Positions 44,644 through 54,008 are shown, numbered from the stretch's first letter. The stretch: DNA of 64,000 bases from Bacteroidetes Order II. bacterium (GCA_016788705.1 JAEUSQ010000030.1:1-64000); one strand, 5' to 3'. Made by a program: numbers and translations. The notes: generated by a model from the letters alone, not told the origin.

Positions 44644-45276
44644 TTACATAGACTCAGGCGGACCATCAGGAACAAGATCATCAGGTCGCGAGGGCTCCCA
44701 TCCCACACATTTTCGCCACCTCTCATAGGTTGCCAGACGTTCCGCGCGGTTTTTTGGGGGGATTTGGTGTTCAGCCTTGGCCCTTTCACGCATAAGGACT
44801 GTCTGCTCTTCAAGCGCACACAGTCCAATGGCGGCCCGCCGTTGGTTAACGGCCTCTAAGGTGTCATAGGGAGATGGTGACAGTTCTCCATGCTCATCCC
44901 AATCGAACTGGGTTCCATAAGGCTGGGGCCTCCCTTCAAAAACAGCAATCCGATCGGTGATATAGGCCAGTTTAACCGGACTTTCACGGCCTTCTTGTAC
45001 CACTTGTGCCAACAAAGCAGCTCCTTTTCTCATTAATCTTGGATTGGCAATGGCGTGTTGGAGAATTAGCCAGGCAGCCTCGCTTGCATCCTCTCCCACT
45101 TTTTCGGAAGAGGGGTACCCGATTTGGTCTATGATTTCTTCTAAAACAGCACCATTACGGTTATGTAATGCCTCCATTTCTGTATGGTATCCCTGAAAAA
45201 GCACGCCTTCATTGAGCAATTTTTGCCGGAGGTTGTCATCTTCACGTTTTAGTTGTAAGAGTTTCTGCGTGTACAT
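44644..45276 (-). CDS. DUF6624 family protein
   Basis: The product is 210 aa. A helical N-terminal part (KLLQLKREDDNLRQKLLNEG) leads to the family core: GYPSSEKVGEDASEAAWLIL, QHAIANPRLMRKGAALLAQ, LAYITDRIAVFEGRPQPYGT and QFDWDEHGELSPSPYDTLE. DUF6624 proteins are widespread in Bacteroidota with unknown function; no signal peptide here, so likely cytoplasmic. It is 30 nt downstream of the metallopeptidase-like gene on the same strand. Confidence 0.75.
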   Translation of the reverse strand: MYTQKLLQLKREDDNLRQKLLNEGVLFQGYHTEMEALHNRNGAVLEEIIDQIGYPSSEKVGEDASEAAWLILQHAIANPRLMRKGAALLAQVVQEGRESPVKLAYITDRIAVFEGRPQPYGTQFDWDEHGELSPSPYDTLEAVNQRRAAIGLCALEEQTVLMRERAKAEHQIPPKNRAERLATYERWRKCVGWEPSRPDDLVPDGPPESM

Positions 45277-45306
45277 TTTTAACTATAAACACTATTTTTT
45301 AAAAAA

Positions 45307-46059
45307 TTATTGATTTGGTTTCAATGACCATATTTTTCGGGTAAGCACATCGTCATTAGGAATACGTTTATAAAGGTCTTTTATTGACTTTTTTTGTTTA
45401 TCTAATAGATATGAAATTTTTAAATGATATAACCTGTATAAACCTTTAGAAGGGTCAAGTTCTGGCGCATCCTTATGCCATAAGTGTAGGTTTTGATCAA
45501 AATCAAAATTTCCTCCCTTTCCGATGTAGTCGGCATAGCCTTCAGTGAGCCATGCGGGATATCTCCAACTCCCCCTACCTGTATATCTTGATTGCAAGAT
45601 ATGTGTCATTTCATGTGCAAAGTAATAGGAAAGGGGTCTGTCCTGAAATGAAAAGGGTTTATTAGCAGAATACCATTCATCCGGAGGAATTATTTTGTTC
45701 TCTCTAATATTACTTGTTCTTATGAAAATATCACGTGTAAAATTGTATTGTGCAATCCCTCCTGCTAAGGTATTTCCTTGTGTAAAAAAGCCTAACCTCC
45801 AAAGGTCGTTACAGATATAGATATCAAAATGGATTTCATTATTATATAATTCAGATCTTTTAATCCTGGTTAAAGCATCTTCAACGACTGCATAAATATT
45901 CTTGTCTATTTTACGGTCAGAATAAACCGAGACTTGTTTGTAAGTTACTGAATATGCAAAAATAAAACCTGGAAACATCAAAATAAACAAATAAGTTAAT
46001 GTCAAACAAGACGTTAAATAGGTTAGCTTTTTTAAAAAGAGTATTGATTTATTTTTCAT
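45307..46059 (-). CDS. Membrane-anchored gluzincin (HExxH) peptidase-like protein
   Basis: The product is 250 aa. A hydrophobic anchor (SCLTLTYLFILMFPGFIFAY) near the N-terminus suggests export or membrane attachment. The metal site is FAHEMTHILQ, then WLTEGYADYIG supplies the third Glu, as in the peptidase-MA/gluzincin clan. A body with YKQVSVYSDRKIDKNIYAVV precedes it. The gene is conspicuously AT-rich relative to its neighbours, suggesting recent transfer. Substrate unknown. Confidence 0.7.
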   Translation of the reverse strand: MKNKSILFLKKLTYLTSCLTLTYLFILMFPGFIFAYSVTYKQVSVYSDRKIDKNIYAVVEDALTRIKRSELYNNEIHFDIYICNDLWRLGFFTQGNTLAGGIAQYNFTRDIFIRTSNIRENKIIPPDEWYSANKPFSFQDRPLSYYFAHEMTHILQSRYTGRGSWRYPAWLTEGYADYIGKGGNFDFDQNLHLWHKDAPELDPSKGLYRLYHLKISYLLDKQKKSIKDLYKRIPNDDVLTRKIWSLKPNQ

Positions 46060-46125
46060 TACTTTATTGCGTTAGGTTACATTCCTTTCTGCATATCTTA
46101 TCTGTTTTTGCAACGGAATAACAAT

Positions 46126-47430
46126 TCATGGCGCCCCTTTCAGAGATGCAGCAATGCGCTCTGCTTCGGCTAAAACACGAAGGCTATTCCCACCCAAAAT
46201 TTTTCGGACCTCCACTTCAGAAAACCCCGCTTTAAGGAGTTTATAAGTGATATAGGGCAGTTTTGTGACATCTTCGAGTCCATCCGGCATGGTAGCCCCG
46301 TCAAAGTCGGACCCTAAACCCACGTGATCCACTCCGGCAATGCGGGCGATATGGATAATGTGTGCAATTACATCATCTAAGTTGCCTGGTCGTAAACCCT
46401 TTTCGCGCTGCACCATCGAAATCACTTGCCACATCATGTAATAATTATTGTTATAGTCGTTTCGGAGCCGTTCATAGACCTCCTCCATCACGGCTTTGGT
46501 CATTTGGCGGTTCACCACACTTTCCATAAAGTTCACCATCACCACTCCCCCCCGTTGGCCCAAGGCCCGAATCATGTCGTCGGTCATGTTGCGTACATTC
46601 TCGGTCAGCGCCCGAGCAGAAGAATGCGAGGCAATCATGGGGGATTTGGAGACCGCAAGTGCATCCCAGAACGTAGAATCTGCCACATGCGAGAGGTCCA
46701 CCAAAATACCGAGTCGGTTCATTTCCTGTACCAGATTTCGTCCGGCTTCATTGAGTCCACCCCATTTCGGTGGTGATTGTGAAGCGTCGGCAAAAGAGTT
46801 TGTATTTACATGGCTCAGGGTAATGTATCGAACACCTTCATTATGGAAGTGGCGAAGTACCTCGAAGTCGGCATTTGCGATGGCGTGCCCCCCTTCAATG
46901 CCCAATAGGATTGCCTTTTTACCTGTGCTTGTGACATTTCGGAGGTCAGCGGCAGAAGTAACGATACGTACAGAGTCTTCAAGCCCCTCTAATTGCCGCC
47001 GTAGATAAAAAATCTCTTCCTTCGCCCTGTTGATGGATTCTCGGCCCTCTGGATATTCCGATCCCACATAAATCGAGAAAAAAGCAGCATCCAACCCCCC
47101 TTCCACCATACGCGGTAAGTCCACATGCGGCGGTGTTTTATGACGCCTGCGAAATTGATAATTGGGATCCGATACCATCAGGGTGGGGACGTCTATGTGT
47201 CCGTCCATTACAAAGGCATCATAATGCAACCCAATCGCCCTTCGCCAAAGCGGGTCTTGGCGAATGAGTGTTGCTTGTTGTGAACGAGGCATGGTCGTTT
47301 TTCCGCCATCACGAAACGGTACATCGGGGTTATCCTGCACCAAGGGGACATTTCGTTTCGAACGCCAAGGAGTTTGTGCATGACACGCGGGCAGTGTCAA
47401 CACCATAAGTAGAATAGATAAACGGAGCAT
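46126..47430 (-). CDS. Membrane dipeptidase (renal dipeptidase, peptidase family M19)
   Basis: The product is 434 aa from ATG 47430; an ATG six codons earlier (47448) overlaps the doxX stop and is the alternative. A signal peptide with lipobox-like LPAC (MLRLSILLMVLTLPACHAQ) exports it. M19 landmarks are FVMDGHIDVPTLMV (zinc HxD), GIEGGHAIANADFEVLRHF, LVDLSHVADSTFWDAL, PMIASHSSARALTENVRNMT, and HVGLGSDFDGATMPDGLED. It cleaves dipeptides, including D-amino-acid ones, in the periplasm. Probably cotranscribed with doxX. Confidence 0.93.
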   Translation of the reverse strand: MLRLSILLMVLTLPACHAQTPWRSKRNVPLVQDNPDVPFRDGGKTTMPRSQQATLIRQDPLWRRAIGLHYDAFVMDGHIDVPTLMVSDPNYQFRRRHKTPPHVDLPRMVEGGLDAAFFSIYVGSEYPEGRESINRAKEEIFYLRRQLEGLEDSVRIVTSAADLRNVTSTGKKAILLGIEGGHAIANADFEVLRHFHNEGVRYITLSHVNTNSFADASQSPPKWGGLNEAGRNLVQEMNRLGILVDLSHVADSTFWDALAVSKSPMIASHSSARALTENVRNMTDDMIRALGQRGGVVMVNFMESVVNRQMTKAVMEEVYERLRNDYNNNYYMMWQVISMVQREKGLRPGNLDDVIAHIIHIARIAGVDHVGLGSDFDGATMPDGLEDVTKLPYITYKLLKAGFSEVEVRKILGGNSLRVLAEAERIAASLKGAP

Positions 47431-47440
47431 GTTGAAACGG

Positions 47441-47878
47441 TCAATCATCGGCAGGTTGATCGGTGCGAGAGGTAAAGAACATCCGATCTAAACTATAAGC
47501 CCCCCCGCCTATACATAAAATCAATAAAAATCCCAAACCAGTTTCAATGGCATGGGCGGCTTCCATGAAGGGTTCTCCTTTTCCAAGGTGTGCCATTGCA
47601 GCCACCATCATGGTCATGACCACAAATGCGGCAGCAATCCGCGTTCCAAGCCCCACAGCCACCAGTATTCCTCCCAGAAATTCGGCAATTGCTCCCATAA
47701 ACCCCCAGAAAACCGGAAAAAAGTAGATTCCAAAGTTTTCCATTGCGGCACCTAACGAGTTCCATTTTTCTATCCCGCCAGATATTTTGGGCCAACCATG
47801 GAGCATCATCATCATGCCCAGCGAAAAACGGGCGATGGCATAAACATAAGGCTTCATTTTTTTCATCTGGGGTATCAT
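47441..47878 (-). CDS. DoxX family membrane protein
   Basis: The product is 145 aa with four membrane segments. The first contains the DoxX pattern ARFSLGMMMMLHGWPKISGG, and later FWGFMGAIAEFLGGILVAVG and GTRIAAAFVVMTMMVAAMAH. DoxX proteins are small integral membrane proteins, some linked to thiosulfate:quinone oxidoreduction or oxidative stress; the function here is unknown. The 3' end abuts or overlaps the M19 dipeptidase start. Confidence 0.88.
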   Translation of the reverse strand: MIPQMKKMKPYVYAIARFSLGMMMMLHGWPKISGGIEKWNSLGAAMENFGIYFFPVFWGFMGAIAEFLGGILVAVGLGTRIAAAFVVMTMMVAAMAHLGKGEPFMEAAHAIETGLGFLLILCIGGGAYSLDRMFFTSRTDQPADD

Positions 47879-47968
47879 GTTTAGCTTTTGGGTGACGTTA
47901 GAAAAATTGTTTGGGTTTTACTCTTTACCATTTTGGATAAAAAACAGGGTGGAGCCACTATAATATAC

Positions 47969-48001
47969 AAAAAAGCCGCAGGATTGATTCTGGCGGCTTT
48001 T
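47969..48001 (-). terminator. Intrinsic terminator of the Spy-like gene
   Basis: On the minus strand, AAAAGCCGC (48001-47993) pairs with GCGGCTTTT (47979-47971), 9 bp, and a T-run continues to 47969. It lies 31 nt after the stop of the minus-strand gene ending at 48032. Confidence 0.85.
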
Positions 48002-48031
48002 GGGTGGATGCCTATCTATCTGGAGAATGGC

Positions 48032-48778
48032 TTAAAAACGGCCTCTCATTCCCCTAAAACCGCGGCCACGGTTTTGCATAAATCCTGAACGCTCCTGCCG
48101 CATTCCTGCTTTCCGCATACGTTGGTTTGGTGCGGCATCGCGGTTCATCTTTTTTCCCGCAACCATTGCACGATGAATTTTGACCGTTTCGAGTTGTTGC
48201 GGCGTTAGAATGCGTGCATGGGCGGCTTCGGCTTCTTCCATAATTTGTTGCATTGCTGTACGGTTGGCAGGACGATTGCCGGACTTGGCATTCTCCCGCA
48301 GTGCCTGCATTTTATTTTGGGTTTCGGCCCTAAGCGCTGCCAATTGTTCTTGCTGGCGGGCTGTAAGATTGAGGGCTTCGGCCATTGCCCGCTGATGCGC
48401 TTCCCGCATTTGGTTACCTGGCATTTCGGCATGGTATTTTTGCATCAAGGCTTGTTTTTGTTCTTGGGTTAATACATTACCGACCGGCCCTAGCGGGGTG
48501 ATACCCGCACCACGACCTGCTTGACGCGCCCCCATCAAAGGGCCTCCAGAGCCGATCGCGTCTTTATGGTGTCCTTTGACGCGTTCCATGCGTTCAAAAA
48601 GTTGGACTTTCTGCTCTTTGGTAAGGGTGGACTGTAAATCGGCGGCTAAACGCCACGAGAGGGCTGCACGATCTGGTCGCATTTCCTGACGAGGATTTTG
48701 TGCGGTGACAAAATTGGGTAAAAGGGTAAGTACAAAAGCAAAGACGCTGAGGGTGTACGTAAAGATTTTGGTTTTCAT
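48032..48778 (-). CDS. Periplasmic Spy/CpxP-like helical protein, Met/Arg/Gln-rich
   Basis: The product is 248 aa. A signal peptide (MKTKIFTYTLSVFAFVLTLL, cut near TAQ) precedes alpha-helical repeats with three LTxxQ-type motifs: STLTKEQKVQLFERMERVK, NVLTQEQKQALMQKYHAEM and LNLTARQQEQLAALRAETQ, then LTPQQLETVKIH. This resembles the LTxxQ family of periplasmic chaperones and metal-responsive proteins. The C-terminal tail is Arg/Gly/Met-rich (GRGFRGMRGRF). Monocistronic, with its own terminator. Confidence 0.75.
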   Translation of the reverse strand: MKTKIFTYTLSVFAFVLTLLPNFVTAQNPRQEMRPDRAALSWRLAADLQSTLTKEQKVQLFERMERVKGHHKDAIGSGGPLMGARQAGRGAGITPLGPVGNVLTQEQKQALMQKYHAEMPGNQMREAHQRAMAEALNLTARQQEQLAALRAETQNKMQALRENAKSGNRPANRTAMQQIMEEAEAAHARILTPQQLETVKIHRAMVAGKKMNRDAAPNQRMRKAGMRQERSGFMQNRGRGFRGMRGRF

Positions 48779-48951
48779 AACAGTATTATTTAAAGTGGAA
48801 TATCTTGTATTGCTACACCCAATTTAACGAGGCCGAAACCCGCAAGTTGTCACAGAGCTGTTTCACTTTTACGCCAATGCTGTAAGAGAAATGGTGTCAG
48901 ATTTATGGCAATTTCCATAAAGAATATCGAACACCATGGGCTTGGTTCCGA

Positions 48952-49911
48952 TCATCCGGTTTCCGCAAGAGAAGCCGGATTTTGTCCTCCCGCGAGCAAA
49001 TACAGACAGGCCATTCGGGTAGCGACCCCATTTGTTACCTGATCCAATATAACGGCCCGCTCATGATCCACTACTTCGCTGGCCAATTCCACTCCCCGAT
49101 TTACAGGCCCCGGATGCATGATCCGCAAGTCGGGATACCGATCCAAGTGTTCCCGCTTAATACCAAACTGGTTATGGTATTCACGCAAACTGGGGTAAAG
49201 GCTCGTGTCTTGTCGCTCCAACTGGATGCGGAGCGCCATAGCAACGTCACACCCTTCGAGAGCTTCCTCCAGACGGTGCGTAACACGGCAACCAAATTGT
49301 GAAACGCCAAATGGCATCATGGTTTTGGGACCACAGAGCGTAACATTAACCCCCATTTTCGTCAGGCCATACAGGTTGGAGCGTGCCACACGGCTGTGCA
49401 TGATGTCGCCAATGATGGATACATTTAAGCCTTCCAAACGGGGCGAAATGTCAGAAATTGTAAGGAGGTCTAACAAGGCCTGTGTGGGATGTTCATGTGC
49501 ACCGTCACCAGCATTAAGTACCACGGCATCTATACACTGCGTCAAAAAATACGCCGCTCCAGGAGACCTATGACGGATAACCGCAATATCCACCTTCATG
49601 GCCTCTATGTTCCGTGCTGTGTCTTTGAGGGTTTCCCCTTTTGAAACCGACGAGCCTGAGGAGGCAAAATTCACGGTATCCGCAGAGAGTCGTTTCTCTG
49701 CCAACTCAAACGAGATGCGGGTGCGGGTGGAAGGTTCAAAAAAAAGATTTACCACCGTTAGGCCGCGCAGAGACGGGACACGGGGAATCTGGCGCCGGAG
49801 CACCTCCCGAAACGCTCGTGCCGTAGAAAGAATCAGGGCAATTTCTTCCGGACTGTATGTGGCCAAGCCCAATAGGTGCCGATGGTGGAGCGTGGTAAGC
49901 GGTTGTGTCAT
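48952..49911 (-). CDS. pyrB: Aspartate carbamoyltransferase catalytic subunit
   Basis: The product is 319 aa from ATG 49911. The carbamoyl-phosphate site [18 protein letters not shown], the lysine loop [25 protein letters not shown] and the late [16 protein letters not shown] are all present. It makes carbamoyl-L-aspartate, the first committed pyrimidine step. The start overlaps the stop of pyrR by one base (TGATG), indicating translational coupling in a pyrRB unit. No regulatory pyrI is adjacent. A TTG one codon earlier is not needed. Confidence 0.96.
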   Translation of the reverse strand: MTQPLTTLHHRHLLGLATYSPEEIALILSTARAFREVLRRQIPRVPSLRGLTVVNLFFEPSTRTRISFELAEKRLSADTVNFASSGSSVSKGETLKDTARNIEAMKVDIAVIRHRSPGAAYFLTQCIDAVVLNAGDGAHEHPTQALLDLLTISDISPRLEGLNVSIIGDIMHSRVARSNLYGLTKMGVNVTLCGPKTMMPFGVSQFGCRVTHRLEEALEGCDVAMALRIQLERQDTSLYPSLREYHNQFGIKREHLDRYPDLRIMHPGPVNRGVELASEVVDHERAVILDQVTNGVATRMACLYLLAGGQNPASLAETG

Positions 49912-50531
49912 CAATGCTTGTGTACTCGTTGGCCAAAATCAGGATTGTTTCCGCTTTTGCGTTTGTGTGTGGGGACATCAACCAACCAAACCCCCTCTTC
50001 TTTGTCATATTCTTGTAGTTTCACCCGCACTTCTTCTCCGAGGGTTGTTGGAACAAAACGCCCCACAATATCTGCCTGAAGGGGTAACTCGCGCAATCCC
50101 CGATCTACCAGTACCAAAAGCCGAATGGTTGACGGGCGGCCCAGGTCGAGCAGGGCGTCTAACGCCGCACGCACTGTACGTCCGGTGAACAGTACATCGT
50201 CCACCAATACAATATGCGCATCATTAACATCAAATAAAATCTCGGTACGCCGTACCAGTGGTTGGTGGAGGCGTTTCCGCACGTCGTCGCGGTAGAGGGT
50301 GGGGTCAAGAATACCCAAATTAACCGAAGTGTTTTCTGCCTCCCGAATTTTACGGTGCAATCGTCGGGCCAAATATACCCCACGGGTCTGCATCCCCACC
50401 AATGCCAGATTAGATGCGGAGAGTGTGCTAGGCTCAAATACTTCAGTCACTTCACGAGCCATCCGCGACAACGTCCGGTCTAAGTCCGCAGCATCCATTA
50501 GTTGAGCCTTAATATGGTCTTCGGTTTGCAT
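49911..50531 (-). CDS. pyrR: Bifunctional PyrR: pyr operon regulator / uracil phosphoribosyltransferase
   Basis: The product is 206 aa from ATG 50531; an ATG at 50498 ([16 protein letters not shown]) would give the more usual length and is a real alternative. The PRPP-binding motif is [19 protein letters not shown], preceded by [15 protein letters not shown]. PyrR binds pyr mRNA leaders in Gram-positives and converts uracil to UMP. Coupled directly to pyrB. Whether it regulates by RNA binding here cannot be judged: I see no obvious attenuator in the 130-nt gap before it. Confidence 0.93.
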   Translation of the reverse strand: MQTEDHIKAQLMDAADLDRTLSRMAREVTEVFEPSTLSASNLALVGMQTRGVYLARRLHRKIREAENTSVNLGILDPTLYRDDVRKRLHQPLVRRTEILFDVNDAHIVLVDDVLFTGRTVRAALDALLDLGRPSTIRLLVLVDRGLRELPLQADIVGRFVPTTLGEEVRVKLQEYDKEEGVWLVDVPTHKRKSGNNPDFGQRVHKH

Positions 50532-50663
50532 CATAACCAGAAAGGTACAACATGTGGATCGCACCGAGGCAAAAAAACTTGGTTAAGATCGTTGTATCGC
50601 AACAAAAAGTTCTACTTTGCGGTATGTTCGTTTTTACTTCGCCAAATATCGCGTTATCACCCC

Positions 50664-52793
50664 ATGGGTTTTCGATCTCTAAGCCTCCGTACACAACAAA
50701 TCATACTTGGCCTTTCAGCGGGTATATTGTTTGCCTGTACGGTTGTGTATCATATTCATCTTGAAGTCTGGGGTGGATGGAATGTACGGTGGCGCGAAGT
50801 ATTGGCCGAATTGGCCGTTGCTGCCACGTTTGGATTGGTATATCAACTGCTGGCAGATCATTTTCAGCAACGCAAACTGGGTCCCATTCGTGCGCTTTGG
50901 TCTCTGTCGTTGGTGATGCTGGGTATTGTATTTCTGAGCGGTCTTTTTGGGCTACACTACGAAAAGGGCATGTGGTTTTTTACCCACAAAATTCCAGACC
51001 GAACCATTCCAGGCGTTTTGGTGATTTGTGGTATGGCGTTTCTACAGGGTGCAGGCGGGGCCTTCTTATTGGTACAATTACGCGAATTGGTATTGTTTAA
51101 GCGCACCGCTGTTACCGTCCGAAACTGGTATATGTTGCTCTGGAGTTTGGTTGGTACCTTTGGTGCCGTGGTTTTAGAGAAGATGATTCCTATCCCTTAT
51201 GTGGTGGAGTTTGCCATCGTATTTGCAGGTGCAACCATTATTATCAATGTCTTCCGCCTTTCGTGGGTTGCCTATCTGCCGTTTCGACAAAAAATAATTG
51301 GGCTTGCCGTAAGTTTGGTTATGTTACTGGTTCTTTTTGCCGCCTTTAGCGAGGCCGTACCCATGCGCAAATGGAACTTTATTATCTGGGAAGCGGATCC
51401 CTTTGTAGCACAATATAGTTTTGCACTCAACTTAACGCTTACCTTGACCTTGGTTCTGGGGATTTTGTACAGTGTTACCACATTGCTTTCTCTTATTTTC
51501 CATCTTCCCACTTCAGGCGATTTTCAACGCAAGACCGACGACTTGGCCGCAATGCGTGCCCTTACGCAAATGGTCGGCCAAGTTTTTGATGCCCAGCATC
51601 TGCCCAAACTCGTTTTAGAGTCCGTCCGACAGTTTGTGGGAGAAGAACAAATAGCATGGCTCGCCCTCTCGGATGCCCGAACAGGTACGCTTCGTCCAAA
51701 AGTGGCTGCGATGACGGGTATTGCTGAATCACAGTTGACACGGTGGATAGACTTAGATGCGTTTTATGCAGAACTTCAAACCCGCCGTGAACCGCTGATT
51801 CTCAACCACGCCGTGCGCGACCATCGCATTCATACACCCGGTTACGAGATTGGTAGTTTGGCCATGATGCCCCTTATTACCCGAAACGAAGTAATCGGCG
51901 CATTATTTGTTGGCAAAACCTTGGCCGATGGATTCGACGAGGACGATGCAAAGAGTTTAGGCGCTTTTGCCGATCAGGTGGCGCTCGCTATAGACAATGC
52001 ACGCCTATTCGAAGAACGCATCGAGAAAGAACGGCTGGGGCGTGAGTTGGCGATTGCACGCGAAGTCCAAAAACGCTTGCTCCCCGACAAACTCCCGGAA
52101 ATCCCGGGCGCCTCCTTGTTTGCCTCGTATGAGTTTGCACATGAAGTGGGAGGCGACTATTTTGATTTTGTACAGGCAGATGCAAACCGTTATAGCTTTA
52201 TTATCGGCGATGTCTCTGGTAAAGGGACCTCGGCTGCCTTTTATATGGCCGCACTCAAAGGAACGTATCATGCCCTCGCCCGATCCGATGCAGACCCGCG
52301 AACGCTCTTGTTGAAAGCCAATGAAGCACTCTCGGTACAAAAAGAAAAAAATATTTTTATTACGGCCATTGCAGGGTTATTGGATGCAGATACGGAAACC
52401 TTAACCATGCTTAGGGCAGGACATTCACCAGCCATTCACATAGATCTTCACGGCCAAGTGAGGCAACTACGGGAAGGTGGATTGGGGCTGGGACTGACCA
52501 ATTCGAAGGTTCTCGCAAAAACATTTATTCCCATTACCCTCCCGCTAAGACCCGGTGATGTCTTTGTTTTATATACCGATGGCGTTATTGAAAGCCGTAA
52601 CGCAATGGGAGAGCCTTATGGCTATGAACGATTAACAGAAGCCCTCAAGAAGTGTCGGCAAGAAGATGCTGCGGGGATCCATGCCGCCCTCCTGGCAGAT
52701 TTAAACCAGTTTACAGGAGACCTCCGGTACTTTGATGACCTCACCTTGATTGTACTGAAATGGCATGGGCAATCTGTGCGGACACATATGTAA
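50664..52793 (+). CDS. Membrane GAF-SpoIIE (PP2C) phosphatase, RsbU-like
   Basis: The product is 709 aa from ATG 50664. The first about 270 residues form seven or eight membrane helices, e.g. LGLSAGILFACTVVYHIHLE and FAIVFAGATIIINVFRL. A GAF domain follows (LPKLVLESVRQFVGEEQIAW to FADQVALAIDNARLF). A short linker helix (REVQKRLLPDKLPEIPGA) leads to the PP2C/SpoIIE domain with GGDYFDF, IIGDVSGKGTSAAFYM, LYTDGVIESRNAMGE and YFDDLTLIVLK metal-binding aspartates. It would dephosphorylate the STAS protein encoded next. An in-frame start at 50502 overlaps pyrR and is rejected. Confidence 0.93.
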   Translation: MGFRSLSLRTQQIILGLSAGILFACTVVYHIHLEVWGGWNVRWREVLAELAVAATFGLVYQLLADHFQQRKLGPIRALWSLSLVMLGIVFLSGLFGLHYEKGMWFFTHKIPDRTIPGVLVICGMAFLQGAGGAFLLVQLRELVLFKRTAVTVRNWYMLLWSLVGTFGAVVLEKMIPIPYVVEFAIVFAGATIIINVFRLSWVAYLPFRQKIIGLAVSLVMLLVLFAAFSEAVPMRKWNFIIWEADPFVAQYSFALNLTLTLTLVLGILYSVTTLLSLIFHLPTSGDFQRKTDDLAAMRALTQMVGQVFDAQHLPKLVLESVRQFVGEEQIAWLALSDARTGTLRPKVAAMTGIAESQLTRWIDLDAFYAELQTRREPLILNHAVRDHRIHTPGYEIGSLAMMPLITRNEVIGALFVGKTLADGFDEDDAKSLGAFADQVALAIDNARLFEERIEKERLGRELAIAREVQKRLLPDKLPEIPGASLFASYEFAHEVGGDYFDFVQADANRYSFIIGDVSGKGTSAAFYMAALKGTYHALARSDADPRTLLLKANEALSVQKEKNIFITAIAGLLDADTETLTMLRAGHSPAIHIDLHGQVRQLREGGLGLGLTNSKVLAKTFIPITLPLRPGDVFVLYTDGVIESRNAMGEPYGYERLTEALKKCRQEDAAGIHAALLADLNQFTGDLRYFDDLTLIVLKWHGQSVRTHM

Positions 52794-52845
52794 CCTTCTT
52801 GAAAAATGTCCGTATATCCGAAACCTCCATTTACCCTTCATCCTC

Positions 52846-53208
52846 ATGAGTAGTTTTTCGGTTACGTTTAGAACCACGCCCGCCGCCCAAATCTTGGATT
52901 TGAATGGCGAATTAGACGCACACACGGCACAAGACTTAGAAGTGGCCATCCAGACCAGTTTAAGCAATGGCAAGTTTGCTTTGGTGATCAATGGCGCAAA
53001 CCTGCGTTATATCTCCAGTGCTGGTCTTGGTGTATTTATGGCCTTTGTCGAAGAAGTACGAGAAAGCGGTGGCGACATCAAAATTGTGGCCCTACAACCA
53101 CAGGTATATGACACCTTCGATCTGTTAGGCTTCCCACATTTATTTGATGTATTGCCAACCTTGGAAGAAGCTGAAGCTAAATTTATGGCCGGAGAATTGC
53201 GCCATTAA
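52846..53208 (+). CDS. STAS-domain anti-sigma factor antagonist, RsbV-like
   Basis: The product is 120 aa from ATG 52846. The STAS fold reads ILDLNGELDAHTAQDLEVAI, then LVINGANLRYISSAGLGVFM, where the SS pair includes the serine phosphorylated by RsbW-type kinases. Partner switching: dephosphorylated antagonist binds the anti-sigma kinase. Gene order RsbU-RsbV-RsbW, with 52 and 3 nt gaps, supports the role. No sigma factor gene follows, so the final target is elsewhere. Confidence 0.92.
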   Translation: MSSFSVTFRTTPAAQILDLNGELDAHTAQDLEVAIQTSLSNGKFALVINGANLRYISSAGLGVFMAFVEEVRESGGDIKIVALQPQVYDTFDLLGFPHLFDVLPTLEEAEAKFMAGELRH

Positions 53209-53211
53209 CCA

Positions 53212-53694
53212 ATGTCATTTTTAAAGTTCGCTGTCTTTAGCGACACTCTTATGATACAACAAACGATGCAATATAGCCTCCGAGTGCCGAGCGATAAACG
53301 CTACTTGGCAGACGTGCGTCGTTTTATCGAAGCCCACGCAAACATAGCTGGTTTTCCCGAATTTGCGATCGAACACATCAAATTGGCCGTAGATGAAGCT
53401 TGTACCAATATCATTGACCACGCCTATCAACGAAAAAACACCGAAGCCATCGAAGTAGTGGTCGTAGTGGATGTACTGGCCTTCCGGATCAGTCTGCGCC
53501 ACCGTGGCATTCCGTTTCAGCGGGAACAGTACCACCATCCACAAGACCTCCGTGCCTCGATCAATGCGCGAAAAGGGGGAGGTTGGGGCGTTTTCCTGAT
53601 GAACAAGCTTATGGATGAAGTAGATTATCGGATTTTTGACGGTTACAATGAAGTTTACTTGGTAAAGAAACGATTCTTGAACGGTAAATCTTGA
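53212..53694 (+). CDS. Anti-sigma regulatory factor/serine kinase, RsbW-like, atypical G1 box
   Basis: The product is 160 aa; ATG 53251 (MIQQTMQYSLRVPSDKRYL) is an alternative start. The HATPase_c fold is evident: the N box IKLAVDEACTNIIDHAYQ and the G2-like GGGWGVFLMNKLMDEVDY. The G1 region reads SLRHRGIPF, so the usual Asp that contacts the adenine (DxGxPF) is His here. It starts 3 nt after the STAS gene. It may bind ATP weakly or act mainly by binding, but this needs structure or assay. Confidence 0.88.
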   Translation: MSFLKFAVFSDTLMIQQTMQYSLRVPSDKRYLADVRRFIEAHANIAGFPEFAIEHIKLAVDEACTNIIDHAYQRKNTEAIEVVVVVDVLAFRISLRHRGIPFQREQYHHPQDLRASINARKGGGWGVFLMNKLMDEVDYRIFDGYNEVYLVKKRFLNGKS

Positions 53695-53943
53695 ACGCTC
53701 CTAAACGTTTTTCAATTTATTTTAAAGCAAGCACTTTCATTCGTACTGCATTATTTCGTATCCTTCGCCGTTCTTTTTTGTTTTTGGCAAAACTTTATCT
53801 TGCTACCAACGCCTTACCCACGGCTACTACACGCTATATTGTTGTTATTTTTAACTTTGCTCTGCATATGCCGAGTACTTTTCCCTATCCAAAATGGTGG
53901 GAAATAGCCAAAAAAAACCTCATCAAAGAACCTTATTAACCGT

Positions 53944-53972
53944 TTGACTTTTTTCTTTTTAACCATTATAGA
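53944..53972 (+). promoter_or_regulatory. Sigma-70-type promoter for the NYN gene
   Basis: TTGACT (53944-53949) and TATAGA (53967-53972) are spaced 17 nt apart. AAGGAGTGAT (53991-54000) is a good Shine-Dalgarno 8 nt before the ATG at 54009. This is the clearest consensus promoter in the window. Confidence 0.65.
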
Positions 53973-54008
53973 CGCATTATCGTGTTTATTAAGGAGTGAT
54001 TAAATCAT

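Noticed and set aside
44532-44828. 98-codon minus-strand frame over the end of the DUF6624 gene
   Set aside because: Overlaps the DUF6624 coding region in another frame and enters AT-rich non-coding DNA.
50502-50663. N-terminal extension of the RsbU-like protein to 50502
   Set aside because: It would overlap pyrR antisense and adds 54 polar residues before the first membrane helix; ATG 50664 fits better.
53691-53939. 82-codon plus-strand frame after the RsbW-like gene
   Set aside because: TTG start overlapping the previous stop, no Shine-Dalgarno, no family pattern; it also covers the NYN promoter region upstream.
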